In this document: positions 34,501-44,487 of the stretch, piece by piece | How positions within the stretch are numbered: position 1 is the stretch's first letter | Layout of the letters: the number at the start of each line of letters is the position of its first letter | Assembly: GCF_025961315.1 (NCBI RefSeq) | Contig: NZ_JAOQNK010000001.1 | Span: 2,108,001 to 2,172,000 of the forward strand | Reading direction: 5' to 3' | From: Sphingobacterium kitahiroshimense | GTDB lineage: Bacteria > Bacteroidota > Bacteroidia > Sphingobacteriales > Sphingobacteriaceae | Length of the DNA: 64,000 bases | Made by a program: the position numbers and the translations under genes | Notes under the pieces: generated by a model | Told to the model about the DNA's origin: nothing | Seen by the model: the letters and a program-made list of their open reading frames with translations, nothing else | The model's database searches: none

Positions 34501-37500
34501 CTAAAATGTATACCGAACCCCTAATTGAATCTGTGCTCTTGAATTGAAATAATCAATACTATAGGTTTGTCCAGGTTCATTGAACGTAAATACGGGCCAG
34601 TTTCCATTATTTTGCTGTGGTGGAAACAAGGTCGGTGTCAAACCCACGCTACTTGTCGAATTGAATGTATTAGGAGAAAAATACTGTACTCCCCACTTTT
34701 TGTACAGCAGGTTTGTCACATTGACCACATCGGCAGAAATCGTAATAAACTGTCCTTTTTTAGTGCTCACAGGCAAATCATGCGCAATGCGGAGATCCGC
34801 TTGCACATTCCAAGGTGTACGTCCCCTATTACGTTCCGTAAAATCTCCTCTTCTGCTGCTGAGATAAGCATTGCCATCGATGTACTTGTTAAATGCTTCA
34901 GCTTGTTGTACCGCCGTGTTTCCACTAGGAATATCTTTAAAATAACGGATTGCTTCCTCCGGATTTGGTACATAGACTAAACTCACCTGTTGTGGTAATC
35001 CTTGAATACTGTTGTTTACTATGCCATAAGTAAAGGGAGAGCCCGATTGTGCACTGATAAACAAGGTGATGTTTGTTTTTCCAGCCGTTCGCCAATAATG
35101 ATCGTAACTGATACTGGAAACGATGCGGTGGCGGATATCAAAATTACTATAGGCTAACTTTGGATTGTTTGGTATAAGCGATTGGTTCAGTTGCCAATTT
35201 GATTCCATAGAATTACGCACCCCGTTGCTCAAATCCTTTGATTCTCCGTACGTATAACTCGCTGTTCCATTAAAATTCTTCATTCGCTTGCTGATTGTCC
35301 CCGTGATGTTATAACGGTAGCCCTGATCGGTATTGCTCAATACATAAATATTCGAGAAACGATCATCAACCGCACCCTGATACACCGGTTGCTGTTGATG
35401 AATATCATAACCATAATAAAGTGGATTATCATGGACATTCAACTGTTGAAAGAGCACATCGCTGATATTTTTGGTATACAAACCTTCGACTGTAAACTTC
35501 CAGTTGTTCGCTGTTTCATAGTCAATACCCAGACTACCACGCAGTACCTGAGGCATTGTAAAGCCATTATCAACCAGATCAACCTGCGTTTTACCACTCT
35601 TCGGATCATTTACTACAGCTCCATTTGCGGCAATAAAATCGGCCAATCCATTGCGGCTGGGTTTAATCGCATCACTTCCCGGAGCAAAAGGTTTCTGATC
35701 TGCACGCTGATCAAAAGCACCATAGCTGTCCCCTGTATTATAATAAGCATATGCCAACCATGCAAAGGGAATACGTCCTGTAAAAAGTCCTGCTCCACCG
35801 CGTAATACTAAACTTTGATCTTCCAGCACTTCCCAACGGAATCCCACACGGGGTGAAAGCTGTACGCGATTAAGAAAATCATTTGAAATCCGAGACAAAG
35901 GCGTATAATTATAAGTTGTACCAAAGTACGGATCGGACTGTATATGACGAACCTTATCACTAAGCACAGGCATATCGGGCAACTGCGTAAAATCGGCACG
36001 TAAACCCGGTGTAACACGAAAATGATCACTTACTCTGATCTCATCCTGTACATAAAGACTGTACATATTGATTCCAAAATCTGCGGCAGGATTACCTAGA
36101 ATATAATCCCGCGTATTGTTCTTGTAGTTGTAACTACCACGTACGCGATAAGGATTATTATTTAAAAAATCGTCAATACTATTATAGTCTACACGTCCAT
36201 TCCAAGCATTCACAAAACCATAGCGAATACGGTAAAGCTCGTTATGCGTACCAAAAAGGAGTTTATGCCGGCCAAGGTTCCAGTTCAGATTTGCCGTTAG
36301 TTCCCATGTCCGCTGTTGCATATCAAAAATACTCGCTTCACGGTCAGTTCCGAGATAAATTGTCGTACCTGGAGTGCGTCCCTGAATCTGTACTTGAGGA
36401 AGCGTAGGGTCACTCAACGGATCTCGTCTGTCGTTTACTATTGTAAAACCCAATACCGCATTACCTGAAAGATTATTGCTAAAGCGACTTTTCAATTCTG
36501 CTACCGTACTACTCTGATTATTCGTTTGCTTAAACGCCATGCTTGAAAAGCGGAAATCCTGTTGATCGCGGTCCATATGGGTAGCACTACTAAAAATAGT
36601 ATTATTACGAATGGCCAATTGATGCCTATCATTAATATTCCAGTCGATACGGTTAAAGAACTTGGTCGATTTTGACCAGTTTGTGTACTTTCCTGCCGTA
36701 CCTGCATCAAATACATCTCCATAGCGGCTACCCACTGCTGTAGCAATCGATTTGACATCATCCTCACTCAGAATATGGGCTGTCTCGGTAGTACCTGCAT
36801 ACAGTTGTGTAGGATCTTGACGACGGGTGATCTCTTCATTACTAAAAAAGAAAAGTTTATCTTTTATAATTGGAAAACCAATTCTAAATCCGGACTGGTA
36901 GTCATAAAAATCATGATCCATTTTACCGAGACTTCCCACACGGTCTTTACCCGTTAAAGCAGCATTGCGTCCATATCCATAGACTGAGCCTTCGATTTTA
37001 TTGGTACCGCTTCGGGTTACGGCATTGACCGAACCTCCCGTAAAATTTCCGATTTTAACATCGTAGGGTGCCAGATAGACCTGCATGTCCTGTATGGCAT
37101 CCATGGAGATCGGGTTGGTGCGCGTACTGCTTCCAGCCATCCCTGAAGTCCCAGTCTGTCCACCCAGTGAGGGTGAAAAACCGATCGCATCGTTATTGAC
37201 TGCCCCATCTACAGTGACGTTATTATACCTGAAATTAGTTCCTCCGAAACTATTGTCTCGACTTCCTTGTGGTGTCAGGCGGGTCACATCTGTAATCGAA
37301 CGACTCACCGTAGGCATATTGCGCACTTGCTCAGCACTGATATTGCGCCCTGCGCCATACGTATCGACACGTTGTCGCTGCGAACGTCCAGTTACAGCAA
37401 CTTCCGCTAACGCTTGACTACCTTCCTGCACTTGTAAATTGAGTTCCTGTGCCGCACCAAGACGGATTTGAATATCCGTACGTGTATTACTTTGCATCCC

Positions 37501-37815
37501 GACCATACTCACCGTTACCGTATAGGGTCCACCAATACGCAGATTGTTTAAGGTATAGCGCCCATCTTTATCGGTAGCGAGCGAATAGCGTGTCCCCGAA
37601 GGAGTATGTATTGCCAGAATCGAAGCTCCAGCTACAGCATTCCCGTCAATATTCTGAACACGCCCTGTTAAAGCACCTGATGTTTCCTGTCCGAAAACAG
37701 AGGTATTCATTAAAAAGAAGAAGCACAATAAGGCTACTTTTATTTTTATCCACCAAAGCATATTTTTCCCTAAAAAAGGACCAGATCTTGGCTTCATATT
37801 GATATAACTATTCAT
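34501..37815 (-). CDS. Oar-like TonB-dependent receptor
   Basis: The 1104-residue precursor has a signal region (about 20-45, ending SVFGQ), a carboxypeptidase-like domain (about 47-130; GALTGRVQNIDGNAVAGASIL), a plug (about 150-270; SRSITDVTRLTPQGSRDNSFGGTNFRYNNVTVDGAVNND and DVKIGNFTGGSVNAVTRSGTNKIEGSVYGYGRN) and a long barrel ending in QLGVRYTF. The NAVTRSGTN-x-xxGSxY signature is typical of Oar-like receptors, some of which move large proteins through the outer membrane. It is placed between three fasciclin lipoproteins and the IPT/NHL lipoprotein, in one transcription unit. The substrate is unknown. Visibly richer in G+C than the flanking genes. Confidence 0.94.
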   Translation of the reverse strand: MNSYINMKPRSGPFLGKNMLWWIKIKVALLCFFFLMNTSVFGQETSGALTGRVQNIDGNAVAGASILAIHTPSGTRYSLATDKDGRYTLNNLRIGGPYTVTVSMVGMQSNTRTDIQIRLGAAQELNLQVQEGSQALAEVAVTGRSQRQRVDTYGAGRNISAEQVRNMPTVSRSITDVTRLTPQGSRDNSFGGTNFRYNNVTVDGAVNNDAIGFSPSLGGQTGTSGMAGSSTRTNPISMDAIQDMQVYLAPYDVKIGNFTGGSVNAVTRSGTNKIEGSVYGYGRNAALTGKDRVGSLGKMDHDFYDYQSGFRIGFPIIKDKLFFFSNEEITRRQDPTQLYAGTTETAHILSEDDVKSIATAVGSRYGDVFDAGTAGKYTNWSKSTKFFNRIDWNINDRHQLAIRNNTIFSSATHMDRDQQDFRFSSMAFKQTNNQSSTVAELKSRFSNNLSGNAVLGFTIVNDRRDPLSDPTLPQVQIQGRTPGTTIYLGTDREASIFDMQQRTWELTANLNWNLGRHKLLFGTHNELYRIRYGFVNAWNGRVDYNSIDDFLNNNPYRVRGSYNYKNNTRDYILGNPAADFGINMYSLYVQDEIRVSDHFRVTPGLRADFTQLPDMPVLSDKVRHIQSDPYFGTTYNYTPLSRISNDFLNRVQLSPRVGFRWEVLEDQSLVLRGGAGLFTGRIPFAWLAYAYYNTGDSYGAFDQRADQKPFAPGSDAIKPSRNGLADFIAANGAVVNDPKSGKTQVDLVDNGFTMPQVLRGSLGIDYETANNWKFTVEGLYTKNISDVLFQQLNVHDNPLYYGYDIHQQQPVYQGAVDDRFSNIYVLSNTDQGYRYNITGTISKRMKNFNGTASYTYGESKDLSNGVRNSMESNWQLNQSLIPNNPKLAYSNFDIRHRIVSSISYDHYWRTAGKTNITLFISAQSGSPFTYGIVNNSIQGLPQQVSLVYVPNPEEAIRYFKDIPSGNTAVQQAEAFNKYIDGNAYLSSRRGDFTERNRGRTPWNVQADLRIAHDLPVSTKKGQFITISADVVNVTNLLYKKWGVQYFSPNTFNSTSSVGLTPTLFPPQQNNGNWPVFTFNEPGQTYSIDYFNSRAQIQLGVRYTF

Positions 37816-37846
37816 TTTTAATTTCTTTTAGCTAATCCTAATTTGA

Positions 37847-38845
37847 TTATTGAGTAATCCGCAAACCACCATCGATCACATGTAATACCCCGTTTCCACT
37901 TAACATATCCTGTTTCAGTAATTTAATCTCTGAAGTATTCCCTATTCCACGTAAGCTGATCCCTTGAAAAGAATTAGGAGCATTTGGATTTGATACCAGT
38001 GAGATGGTGATGCTATTACCGTCCATCATGCCCTGTTGCGCCTTATTTGAAGCACCCGTACTCAGAATATAATCGTATACAAAACGTCTATCCTTCACAA
38101 TATGGTAGAGCAAAAAACTTCGGAGTTTGACCGGATCTGCCAACAGAATCTGCTGTACCGTACTATACCCTAAAGCTTGCATCGCTGCATTATTAGGAGC
38201 AAATACGGTATATGGACCCGCATCACTTATGGTCTGTAGAACTCCCGAAGTCTTTAAGGCTTGTGCAAACAAGGTGATACTGGGGTCAGCAGCAATAGCA
38301 TTTCCAATCAAATCGTGCACATAGGGCGTCAGCACCCGATCTAAGACCTGAATCAGTCCATTGGATGCGGCGATGTTTTGAGCCAGTACACGTGAGCCGT
38401 TGAGCGTCAATACCGTATCCCCTCCCTTTAACCAATGGGTCGCATACATTTTTCCTCCACGCGTGCGTAATTCCTGATTAAACAAAAAAGGAAGTTTATT
38501 TAACTCATATTTACCATCCAACATATGATAATGAGCAATTCTGCTGATCACTTTCGTATTTCCCGCCAAAACTGATACCGCATCGCCATAACCTGCTGCT
38601 GAAAAAGCCGCATCGGAAGGTGCCAATAAGGTATAGGGCCCTTCTCCGTCCTGTAAAACTTTATCCATGCTGCTTTTACGCAAAACGGCACTAAAACTAG
38701 ACAGATTAAAGTTGTCGGCTATGACCAAATTGACCCTATTATTGTCATGACTATTCAGTACCTCGTCCTTTTTACATGAGGTAACCATGAAAGTTGCAAA
38801 AAGCAATATCCCCAATTGCTTATAATATCTTAGCTGTAGTTTCAT
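37847..38845 (-). CDS. Fasciclin-domain lipoprotein (1 of 3)
   Basis: A 332-residue lipoprotein with Cys24 (MVTSCKKDE). It carries two fasciclin (FAS1) domains, about 47-170 (GPYTLLAPSDAAFSAAG, IARIAHYHMLDG-type segment, NGLIQVLDRVL) and about 180-330 (GPYTVFAPNNAAMQALG, LRSFLLYHIV, NGVLHVIDGGL). FAS1 domains mediate adhesion and protein or polysaccharide binding. The CKKDE after the lipid Cys resembles the acidic/Lys export signal of surface lipoproteins in this phylum, so an outer-face location is likely. It is 31 bp upstream of the Oar-like receptor. Confidence 0.92.
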   Translation of the reverse strand: MKLQLRYYKQLGILLFATFMVTSCKKDEVLNSHDNNRVNLVIADNFNLSSFSAVLRKSSMDKVLQDGEGPYTLLAPSDAAFSAAGYGDAVSVLAGNTKVISRIAHYHMLDGKYELNKLPFLFNQELRTRGGKMYATHWLKGGDTVLTLNGSRVLAQNIAASNGLIQVLDRVLTPYVHDLIGNAIAADPSITLFAQALKTSGVLQTISDAGPYTVFAPNNAAMQALGYSTVQQILLADPVKLRSFLLYHIVKDRRFVYDYILSTGASNKAQQGMMDGNSITISLVSNPNAPNSFQGISLRGIGNTSEIKLLKQDMLSGNGVLHVIDGGLRITQ

Positions 38846-38951
38846 CTATCGTTTATTAATCATGAGCTTACCAGCTCGTTTTGTTATTCAGCGTTCACCT
38901 GAAATCGTATCGATATCTTGTTATTTTTCAGTTTCCATACGATTTAAGCGT

Positions 38952-40310
38952 CTACTTTAATTTAAATCCCTTAGGCAACAGCAGATTGTCAGCAACATGT
39001 ATCGGTCCATTGAGGGTATTGATATCTGTTTCGATGATCTGTACAGGTGTACCGCCACTTTCTTTTATGGTCATGGATAGCTTTCCATTGGATGCTGTAA
39101 AAGCGAAAGGATTTTTATAGGCATACTGCACCTGCGCATTTCCACCGATGTTGACGTAATAATCCTGTAAGAAGTCTGCAGTCAGATCATTACTAAAAAA
39201 TACCGTACTATTGGGATAGGCTAATCCATAACTAGGATCCTGGATCGCAAAAAAACGTCCCCAATCCCGATGATAGTTAACGATACTATCCAATGGATAA
39301 CCACCCGTGGGTTGAAACGTTCCTTCATCAAAAAACACATGTCCACGAGTCTCATTGAATTGAAGCATTTCTGCTACAGAATTAAATCCAGCATGCTTAA
39401 AGGCGGCATCTGTCGGTGCAAACCAAGTCGAAATGGTGATGTTGGGATCAGCATAATCGGGATTAGGTGTTGGTCCAATTAGCCATTTTTTTGTATAAGG
39501 CTCCCGCGCATCAGGAAAATTCTGCCAATATTCTTCAGGTGACATTTTATAGCCAAATAAAGGCTCCATTTGAGTCACCATCACTTCCACGAAAGCATCA
39601 TCAGAAAGGCGTTGCAATTCGAGAAACATGGTAAAACGCCCATCCTGCTCCAAGGCTTCCAAAACCGTTTTTGTCGGTTTGGTAACCGTTTGCTCCAAAA
39701 AATAAAGTGCACCATTACGTGCCGATTGATACTTCATTTTACCGGTTTTCTTTCCATTGATCAGCAATTGTTCATCACGTATAGCCAGATAATGTTTGTA
39801 ATAGTAGGGATCATATCGTTGGCCAAGACCTGATCCCACTCCACCTTCATAAAAAGGAACTCGTAAACCCGGATTCATCAGCATACTTTTTACAGGTAAA
39901 CTATTATCTCGAAGTTCATCATGGGATATCATACCCAAAACCGTATAAAATAACAGGAGGCTGTCTACATCTGCCCGTGGCATTTGTGCAATCTTTGCTT
40001 CGGTCAGTCCCGATGCGATCATCGCCGCATTGTTGGGAACCAACAAGGTATAGGTTGTATTCCCTCCTTTTTCCTTGATTTTCTCCTCCATGCTGCTCTT
40101 TTTCCAAGTCGTATAAAATAATGTCGCATCCGGATTTTTACCTAATATTTCGGTAACACTCTCGGTCGCATCAGGTTTATACGGGACCTGCTCGCCTTCC
40201 GCTGCAGGCATAAACTCTGTTTTTTTACAGGCGGCAAATAACAGCGTCATGAGCAAGCCCATAAAGGCCAGCCTATATATTGTATTGATTTGTTGCATTT
40301 TCATCAGCAT
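38952..40310 (-). CDS. Fasciclin-domain lipoprotein (2 of 3)
   Basis: A 452-residue lipoprotein with Cys28 (LFAACKKTE); another ATG at residue 5 may be the real start. It contains a recognisable FAS1 domain at about 47-220 (TTYTLLVPNNAAMIASG, VDSLLLFYTVLG, GALYFLEQTV). A longer, more diverged second one lies at about 225-450 (RFTMFLELQRLSDDAF, ISTWFAPTDAAFKHAG, LNGPIHVADNLLLPKG) with an insert of about 60 residues. FAS1 domains bind cell-surface or matrix partners. It is 12 bp downstream of the third fasciclin gene, in the same run. Confidence 0.9.
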   Translation of the reverse strand: MLMKMQQINTIYRLAFMGLLMTLLFAACKKTEFMPAAEGEQVPYKPDATESVTEILGKNPDATLFYTTWKKSSMEEKIKEKGGNTTYTLLVPNNAAMIASGLTEAKIAQMPRADVDSLLLFYTVLGMISHDELRDNSLPVKSMLMNPGLRVPFYEGGVGSGLGQRYDPYYYKHYLAIRDEQLLINGKKTGKMKYQSARNGALYFLEQTVTKPTKTVLEALEQDGRFTMFLELQRLSDDAFVEVMVTQMEPLFGYKMSPEEYWQNFPDAREPYTKKWLIGPTPNPDYADPNITISTWFAPTDAAFKHAGFNSVAEMLQFNETRGHVFFDEGTFQPTGGYPLDSIVNYHRDWGRFFAIQDPSYGLAYPNSTVFFSNDLTADFLQDYYVNIGGNAQVQYAYKNPFAFTASNGKLSMTIKESGGTPVQIIETDINTLNGPIHVADNLLLPKGFKLK

Positions 40311-40321
40311 AATTTGTGATA

Positions 40322-41410
40322 TTATTTAATAGCCTGTTCAGGTCTTACCAATCCTTGATTAAGATCATGTATCACACCATTACGACACAGATAGTCCATC
40401 TTTGCCCTGATTCCATACGATACTTGAGCAATTATGGGTGCTGTGACGGTACGGTCTGCACGTAATCTGAGGTAGTAACTTAATATAAAACTGGGGTACT
40501 CCTCTCCGGCAGCAAAACTCATCTCATGCAGATTGTTCTTTAACTGATAGGTATAGCCCCCAGTAGTCGCAATGATCCCCATGACTTTAGCATCGGATAC
40601 AAAAAAGTGTTTGTCATAGATGAGGTAAGATCCAAACAGCACATCAGCACGATATTTTTCTGGGCTTAATGTCTGTAATGTTTCTTCGGTAATACCCACT
40701 TCTTCCAATGCTTCATTGGTCGGCGCAAAGATGGTGAAGGGCCCATTCGTTGCCAGTTGATCCCATAAACCAAATTTCTTCAACCCACTTACAAAAACAC
40801 GGTAGGTAGGACGTGCTGCCAACCAAGCCTGAATAGAGGTATCAAATTGTGGTTTCATCATTTTATCCAAAACATACAAAACGCCATTGGCTAAAATCAC
40901 ATCTTTTCTAGACGCCTTTGCTCCACTGAAAAAAAGCTCATTTGTAGGCGTACCACCATTTGGTCCCACCGAACCTAGCGAAGCATATAACTCCGAACCG
41001 GCTAGCGTGGCATAGCGCACATCTACCCCATTTGATGGGATATCCCGCAAGAGCATACGGCGAGGAAGAATATGGTATTGGATCACTTTTTTTAAACTGT
41101 CCAGATTCATCTTATCAAAATCTGAAGGTCTAAATATGCCTAATTCATTAAATGCGGCATCTGTAGGCACCAAAACGGTATAAGGTCCCTTTTCATTTAA
41201 TGTTGATGCCAATCCCACTTTTTCCAGCGCAGCACTGAATAAGGTCATTTCATAATTATTTTTGATAAAATCCGATGCTGGACGTAAGTTCTCGTTGGGT
41301 ACGACCACCGTTAAATCGGGATGTTCACAAGAGAAAAGGAAAAACGAAAGCATAAATAATACGTACTGCCTTACTGGATACCATCTCTTATCGATTATCT
41401 TATAGTTCAT
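40322..41410 (-). CDS. Fasciclin-domain lipoprotein (3 of 3)
   Basis: A 362-residue lipoprotein with Cys28 (FFLFSCEHPD). FAS1 domain 1 spans about 40-195 (GPYTVLVPTDAAFNELG, LKKVIQYHILPRRM, NGVLYVLDKMM). Domain 2 spans about 205-355 (VFVSGLKKFGLWDQLATNGPFTIFAPTNEALEEVG). It shares the two-domain plan with the two downstream genes but differs strongly in sequence, so the three are related by old duplication or domain shuffling. It starts 24 bp after the stop of the unknown lipoprotein upstream of it. Confidence 0.9.
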   Translation of the reverse strand: MNYKIIDKRWYPVRQYVLFMLSFFLFSCEHPDLTVVVPNENLRPASDFIKNNYEMTLFSAALEKVGLASTLNEKGPYTVLVPTDAAFNELGIFRPSDFDKMNLDSLKKVIQYHILPRRMLLRDIPSNGVDVRYATLAGSELYASLGSVGPNGGTPTNELFFSGAKASRKDVILANGVLYVLDKMMKPQFDTSIQAWLAARPTYRVFVSGLKKFGLWDQLATNGPFTIFAPTNEALEEVGITEETLQTLSPEKYRADVLFGSYLIYDKHFFVSDAKVMGIIATTGGYTYQLKNNLHEMSFAAGEEYPSFILSYYLRLRADRTVTAPIIAQVSYGIRAKMDYLCRNGVIHDLNQGLVRPEQAIK

Positions 41411-41433
41411 ATTTAAAATCTCCTAGCTAACTG

Positions 41434-42639
41434 TTAATAAACTGGTGGTGCATATTTGCGTTGAATGGTGGTCAGGTAAATCCGGCCATTGACCACTTCT
41501 AATGTGTTGACTGTTGCAAAAGTTTGTGGATTATGGGTGCCGGAATGCACATTGACCAAGAGGTTCGGCAACTGCGTTCCATTATCAGATCCTTCTAATG
41601 ATACTTTGCCATTCTTCAGGCAGTTCACGGATGCCCAATTGCCTCCGGTAGCGATATCACCGGAGAAAAAAGGATTATTGGTAATATCCATACCTGGGAT
41701 AAAGAAATCAAACCGTTGCCAGATATCAGTCTGGATACCGTTACTTTTACTACTTGCCCACAGCGGAAAACTCACATAAGGACTGACCGCAGCGTTGGTA
41801 TTATTACGGGTCAATCGCGTTAAAAATTTACCTTTATAACCAGGTACTGTCTGTGCTTGAACAAAAGGTTTTTCTTGACTTTCATACAGCGAAAGAAAGA
41901 TATTCATCTCGTCTTTGATCCCATTTTTAAAACTCCGCAATAAGTAATCATCATCTTTCAAAGTCAGATCGGCCTCTAAGAAGCCTGTTGCACTCATGTT
42001 GTAAAAATTGACATAGACCAAGGAATCAGAAAGTGGCAGTTTATGAAAATTCTCCTGACGCAAGAGCAATCCATGCGTTTTGGTCACAAAATCTTTTTGC
42101 AGCAGATGCAGGGTATACACCTCTTTACTTGCTAGATGGATCACCGTATCGATTAAAACATCCGTCTTCAGGTGACTTTCTAATTCCAAAAAAGGAATGC
42201 TGTTCTTTGGTCGATAGGCGAAAATAATGCGCAGGTCTCCCGACGGAACTTGAGCCCAGCTGCTTAAATCAAATCCGTTTAAGATAGGGCCTACCAGTAC
42301 ATTTTCTTTACCTGGATATTCTGGATTATCCACTGTGGTACTATTTCCGATATGTGAGGGATAAGGGGGTGCATAAGCTGCCCTTTTATCCAGAAAGTCA
42401 CCTACAATCTCGGCTCCTGTTATTGCTCCTCCTACACCAAAGGTAGGATTGATCAACATACAGAAATAGGGCACTTTATCATCTTTACTGCCTAAGGTCT
42501 GAACATAATTGAGGTTGTTGAACACCCGTAGATAGGCAGGTTCGGCGATGGCTGTATATTCCACCTTATTACAACTTGTAAATAGGGAAACACAGAGCAG
42601 CCATAGTGCTAAGTAAATCGTTAATCGTTGATTTTTCAT
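41434..42639 (-). CDS. Hypothetical lipoprotein of the fasciclin/TonB locus
   Basis: This 401-residue protein has a lipoprotein signal with Cys23 (LFTSCNKVEY). After it comes YLRVFNNLNYVQTL, somewhat like the start of DUF4397 repeats. A mostly beta-rich region follows with DLRIIFAYRPKN (about 140-152), SLVYVNFYNMSATGF (about 205-220) and a C-terminal NTLEVVNGRIYLTTIQRKY. I cannot assign a family with confidence. Its place between a DUF4397 lipoprotein and three fasciclin lipoproteins suggests a surface-complex component. It is co-directional with its neighbours, with gaps of 24 and 49 bp. Confidence 0.85.
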   Translation of the reverse strand: MKNQRLTIYLALWLLCVSLFTSCNKVEYTAIAEPAYLRVFNNLNYVQTLGSKDDKVPYFCMLINPTFGVGGAITGAEIVGDFLDKRAAYAPPYPSHIGNSTTVDNPEYPGKENVLVGPILNGFDLSSWAQVPSGDLRIIFAYRPKNSIPFLELESHLKTDVLIDTVIHLASKEVYTLHLLQKDFVTKTHGLLLRQENFHKLPLSDSLVYVNFYNMSATGFLEADLTLKDDDYLLRSFKNGIKDEMNIFLSLYESQEKPFVQAQTVPGYKGKFLTRLTRNNTNAAVSPYVSFPLWASSKSNGIQTDIWQRFDFFIPGMDITNNPFFSGDIATGGNWASVNCLKNGKVSLEGSDNGTQLPNLLVNVHSGTHNPQTFATVNTLEVVNGRIYLTTIQRKYAPPVY

Positions 42640-42688
42640 ATCAATATTTTTTTAAATCATGGTCAGACAAGAATACTTATGCCTTCCA

Positions 42689-44485
42689 TTATCGGGTATG
42701 TTTAACTAAAATCATTCTTGCTTTATCGGTCGCAGTAGCATCTTTTGCACTCTTGCCAATAAGAGCAACCGTATATACGCCTGCTTCCTGTATGGGTTCG
42801 GGGCGTCCTGATTTCTCGTAAAGTTTTTTATTGGCGATAAAAGCTTCGTGTGTCAACACGCTGATATCGCTTGCCCAAATACCCGGAACGACATCAGGTG
42901 TAGAACGATAGACCATAAATTCAAAAGGATTATAGAGTGTTCGATATCCGATATATGGTCTTTCCATCTTCGGAATTCCAGGTTGTAGATTTTCTACCGC
43001 GTCCCGATTATCGAAAGACGTGGCAGGAGACTGTCCATTGCCCACGGTAAACGTCACATATGGATTTCCAATGGATAAGTTTAAAAAGCGTTTTGGGAAA
43101 TAAAACTGATATTGTAAACGGGCAAAACTGGCATCATCCTGAGCTCCTGTATAGACCGAACCACTTAAGTCATTGGCTACTAATAGCAGTTGAGGTTTAC
43201 CATCTTGTTGGGGATAAAGCCAAATGGTATAATTTTGTGCCGGTTGCATCGCCTGCTCCAAAGAAGCCAATACTTTGCCTGATGCATCCAATGCTTCTAT
43301 CCTATGTGTTCCCTGAATCATATTGAGATAATTACTGGCCTGACCAAAAGCCAAAGCATCGGCTAGTGGTTTACCATCAACCCGAAAATTGATCGGTTGA
43401 CCTGCTCGCGCATTAGCTGCTTGAATACGGGAATAGGTCCGGTTGGCAGGAGCTGCTACATCGGTCAATACCTGAAAAGCATTCTGATAATAGGAAGAGG
43501 TATTTCCGATTTCATCGACGTAGTAATTAAATTCTCCGGGAGCAACCAACAAGGTATACACGCCACCGGGTTGATAGGTCGTGACGGGAGCGTAATGCAA
43601 ATTGCTATTGCTCGAATGATCGATAGCGATCGTGGATGTCGACGGATGAAGGACAGTGTATGCGTAAGTATCTGCTCCCAAAGCTGGAATCTGCCTTCCG
43701 TCTTGGAGCAATAACCTAAACTGATAGGTACCATAAGGCAGTTCAATATAATCAGAAGCTACTGCATTTGTCTGTATATTATTGGTTTGTGTACTGACCA
43801 ATGTACCATCGGCATACGCTAGAGATACGGCCCCCGTAATATCTTCCTGCATACCCAAAAGGCCCATGGTCTGATGTTTGATAGGACCACCCAGATTGAC
43901 GACTCGGATTTTAAAATGATCCGGTTTTGAAGGAGCGGAAACCGCACGTGGCACCGCTACTATATCCGGTTGTCCATCCATAAATAACGTAGGCATCAAG
44001 AAATAATCCATCGGTTTACGGTAATCGTTGGCAGCCTGAAAAGTAATGTCCCGATCTAAAGCCCCCTGATAATGACGTATCCCCAACGTAAGCTTTACTT
44101 GATCCTGTTGGTTAAAGAGATCCTGTGGAATTACCCAGCTTTTACCCAATCGTCCGTCTACAGGAAAATAGGATGTACCCGGATAGCGATCAGTATCTGG
44201 AGCGTCTGGACGACGTACGATAAAATTGGTTAAACTATCTTTACCTGAAATAACCTGATTAAATCCAGCCATATTTATAATCCGCACATTTGATCGTTCA
44301 CGGTTTTCCGTTACCGCCCGATTGTCAACACCCATATCCATTTTTTCTTTCTGACAGGCCGTGAACACGAATGTGAAAAATAAAATGGCCACATACATGA
44401 GGTGGTTATCCACTAGGCGAAACCAATAAGCTTGTTGCGTATGATCGCGTTTGTACTGTTTAAAGTCTAATTTTTGATATCGCAT
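42689..44485 (-). CDS. DUF4397-domain lipoprotein
   Basis: The 598-residue frame probably starts at an internal Met (about residue 30, MYVAILFFTFVFTACQKEK), which gives a normal lipoprotein signal. The mature protein has two similar halves. The first (about 65-340) contains NVRIINMAGFNQV and FKIRVVNLGGPIKH. The second (about 340-470) has YSRIQAANARAGQPINFRVDGKPLADALAFGQASNYLNMIQGTHRIEAL and VYTLLVAPGEFNYYVDE-type strands, the pattern of DUF4397. These are beta-sandwich, cell-surface-type domains of unknown ligand. The gene begins 2 nt after the stop of the STN-type TonB receptor, so tight co-translation is likely. Confidence 0.88.
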   Translation of the reverse strand: MRYQKLDFKQYKRDHTQQAYWFRLVDNHLMYVAILFFTFVFTACQKEKMDMGVDNRAVTENRERSNVRIINMAGFNQVISGKDSLTNFIVRRPDAPDTDRYPGTSYFPVDGRLGKSWVIPQDLFNQQDQVKLTLGIRHYQGALDRDITFQAANDYRKPMDYFLMPTLFMDGQPDIVAVPRAVSAPSKPDHFKIRVVNLGGPIKHQTMGLLGMQEDITGAVSLAYADGTLVSTQTNNIQTNAVASDYIELPYGTYQFRLLLQDGRQIPALGADTYAYTVLHPSTSTIAIDHSSNSNLHYAPVTTYQPGGVYTLLVAPGEFNYYVDEIGNTSSYYQNAFQVLTDVAAPANRTYSRIQAANARAGQPINFRVDGKPLADALAFGQASNYLNMIQGTHRIEALDASGKVLASLEQAMQPAQNYTIWLYPQQDGKPQLLLVANDLSGSVYTGAQDDASFARLQYQFYFPKRFLNLSIGNPYVTFTVGNGQSPATSFDNRDAVENLQPGIPKMERPYIGYRTLYNPFEFMVYRSTPDVVPGIWASDISVLTHEAFIANKKLYEKSGRPEPIQEAGVYTVALIGKSAKDATATDKARMILVKHTR

Positions 44486-44487
44486 GA

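Noticed and set aside
34567..37417. Several plus- and minus-strand frames of 60-138 codons inside the Oar-like receptor
   Set aside because: All overlap a single long receptor frame; the higher G+C there leaves chance open frames.
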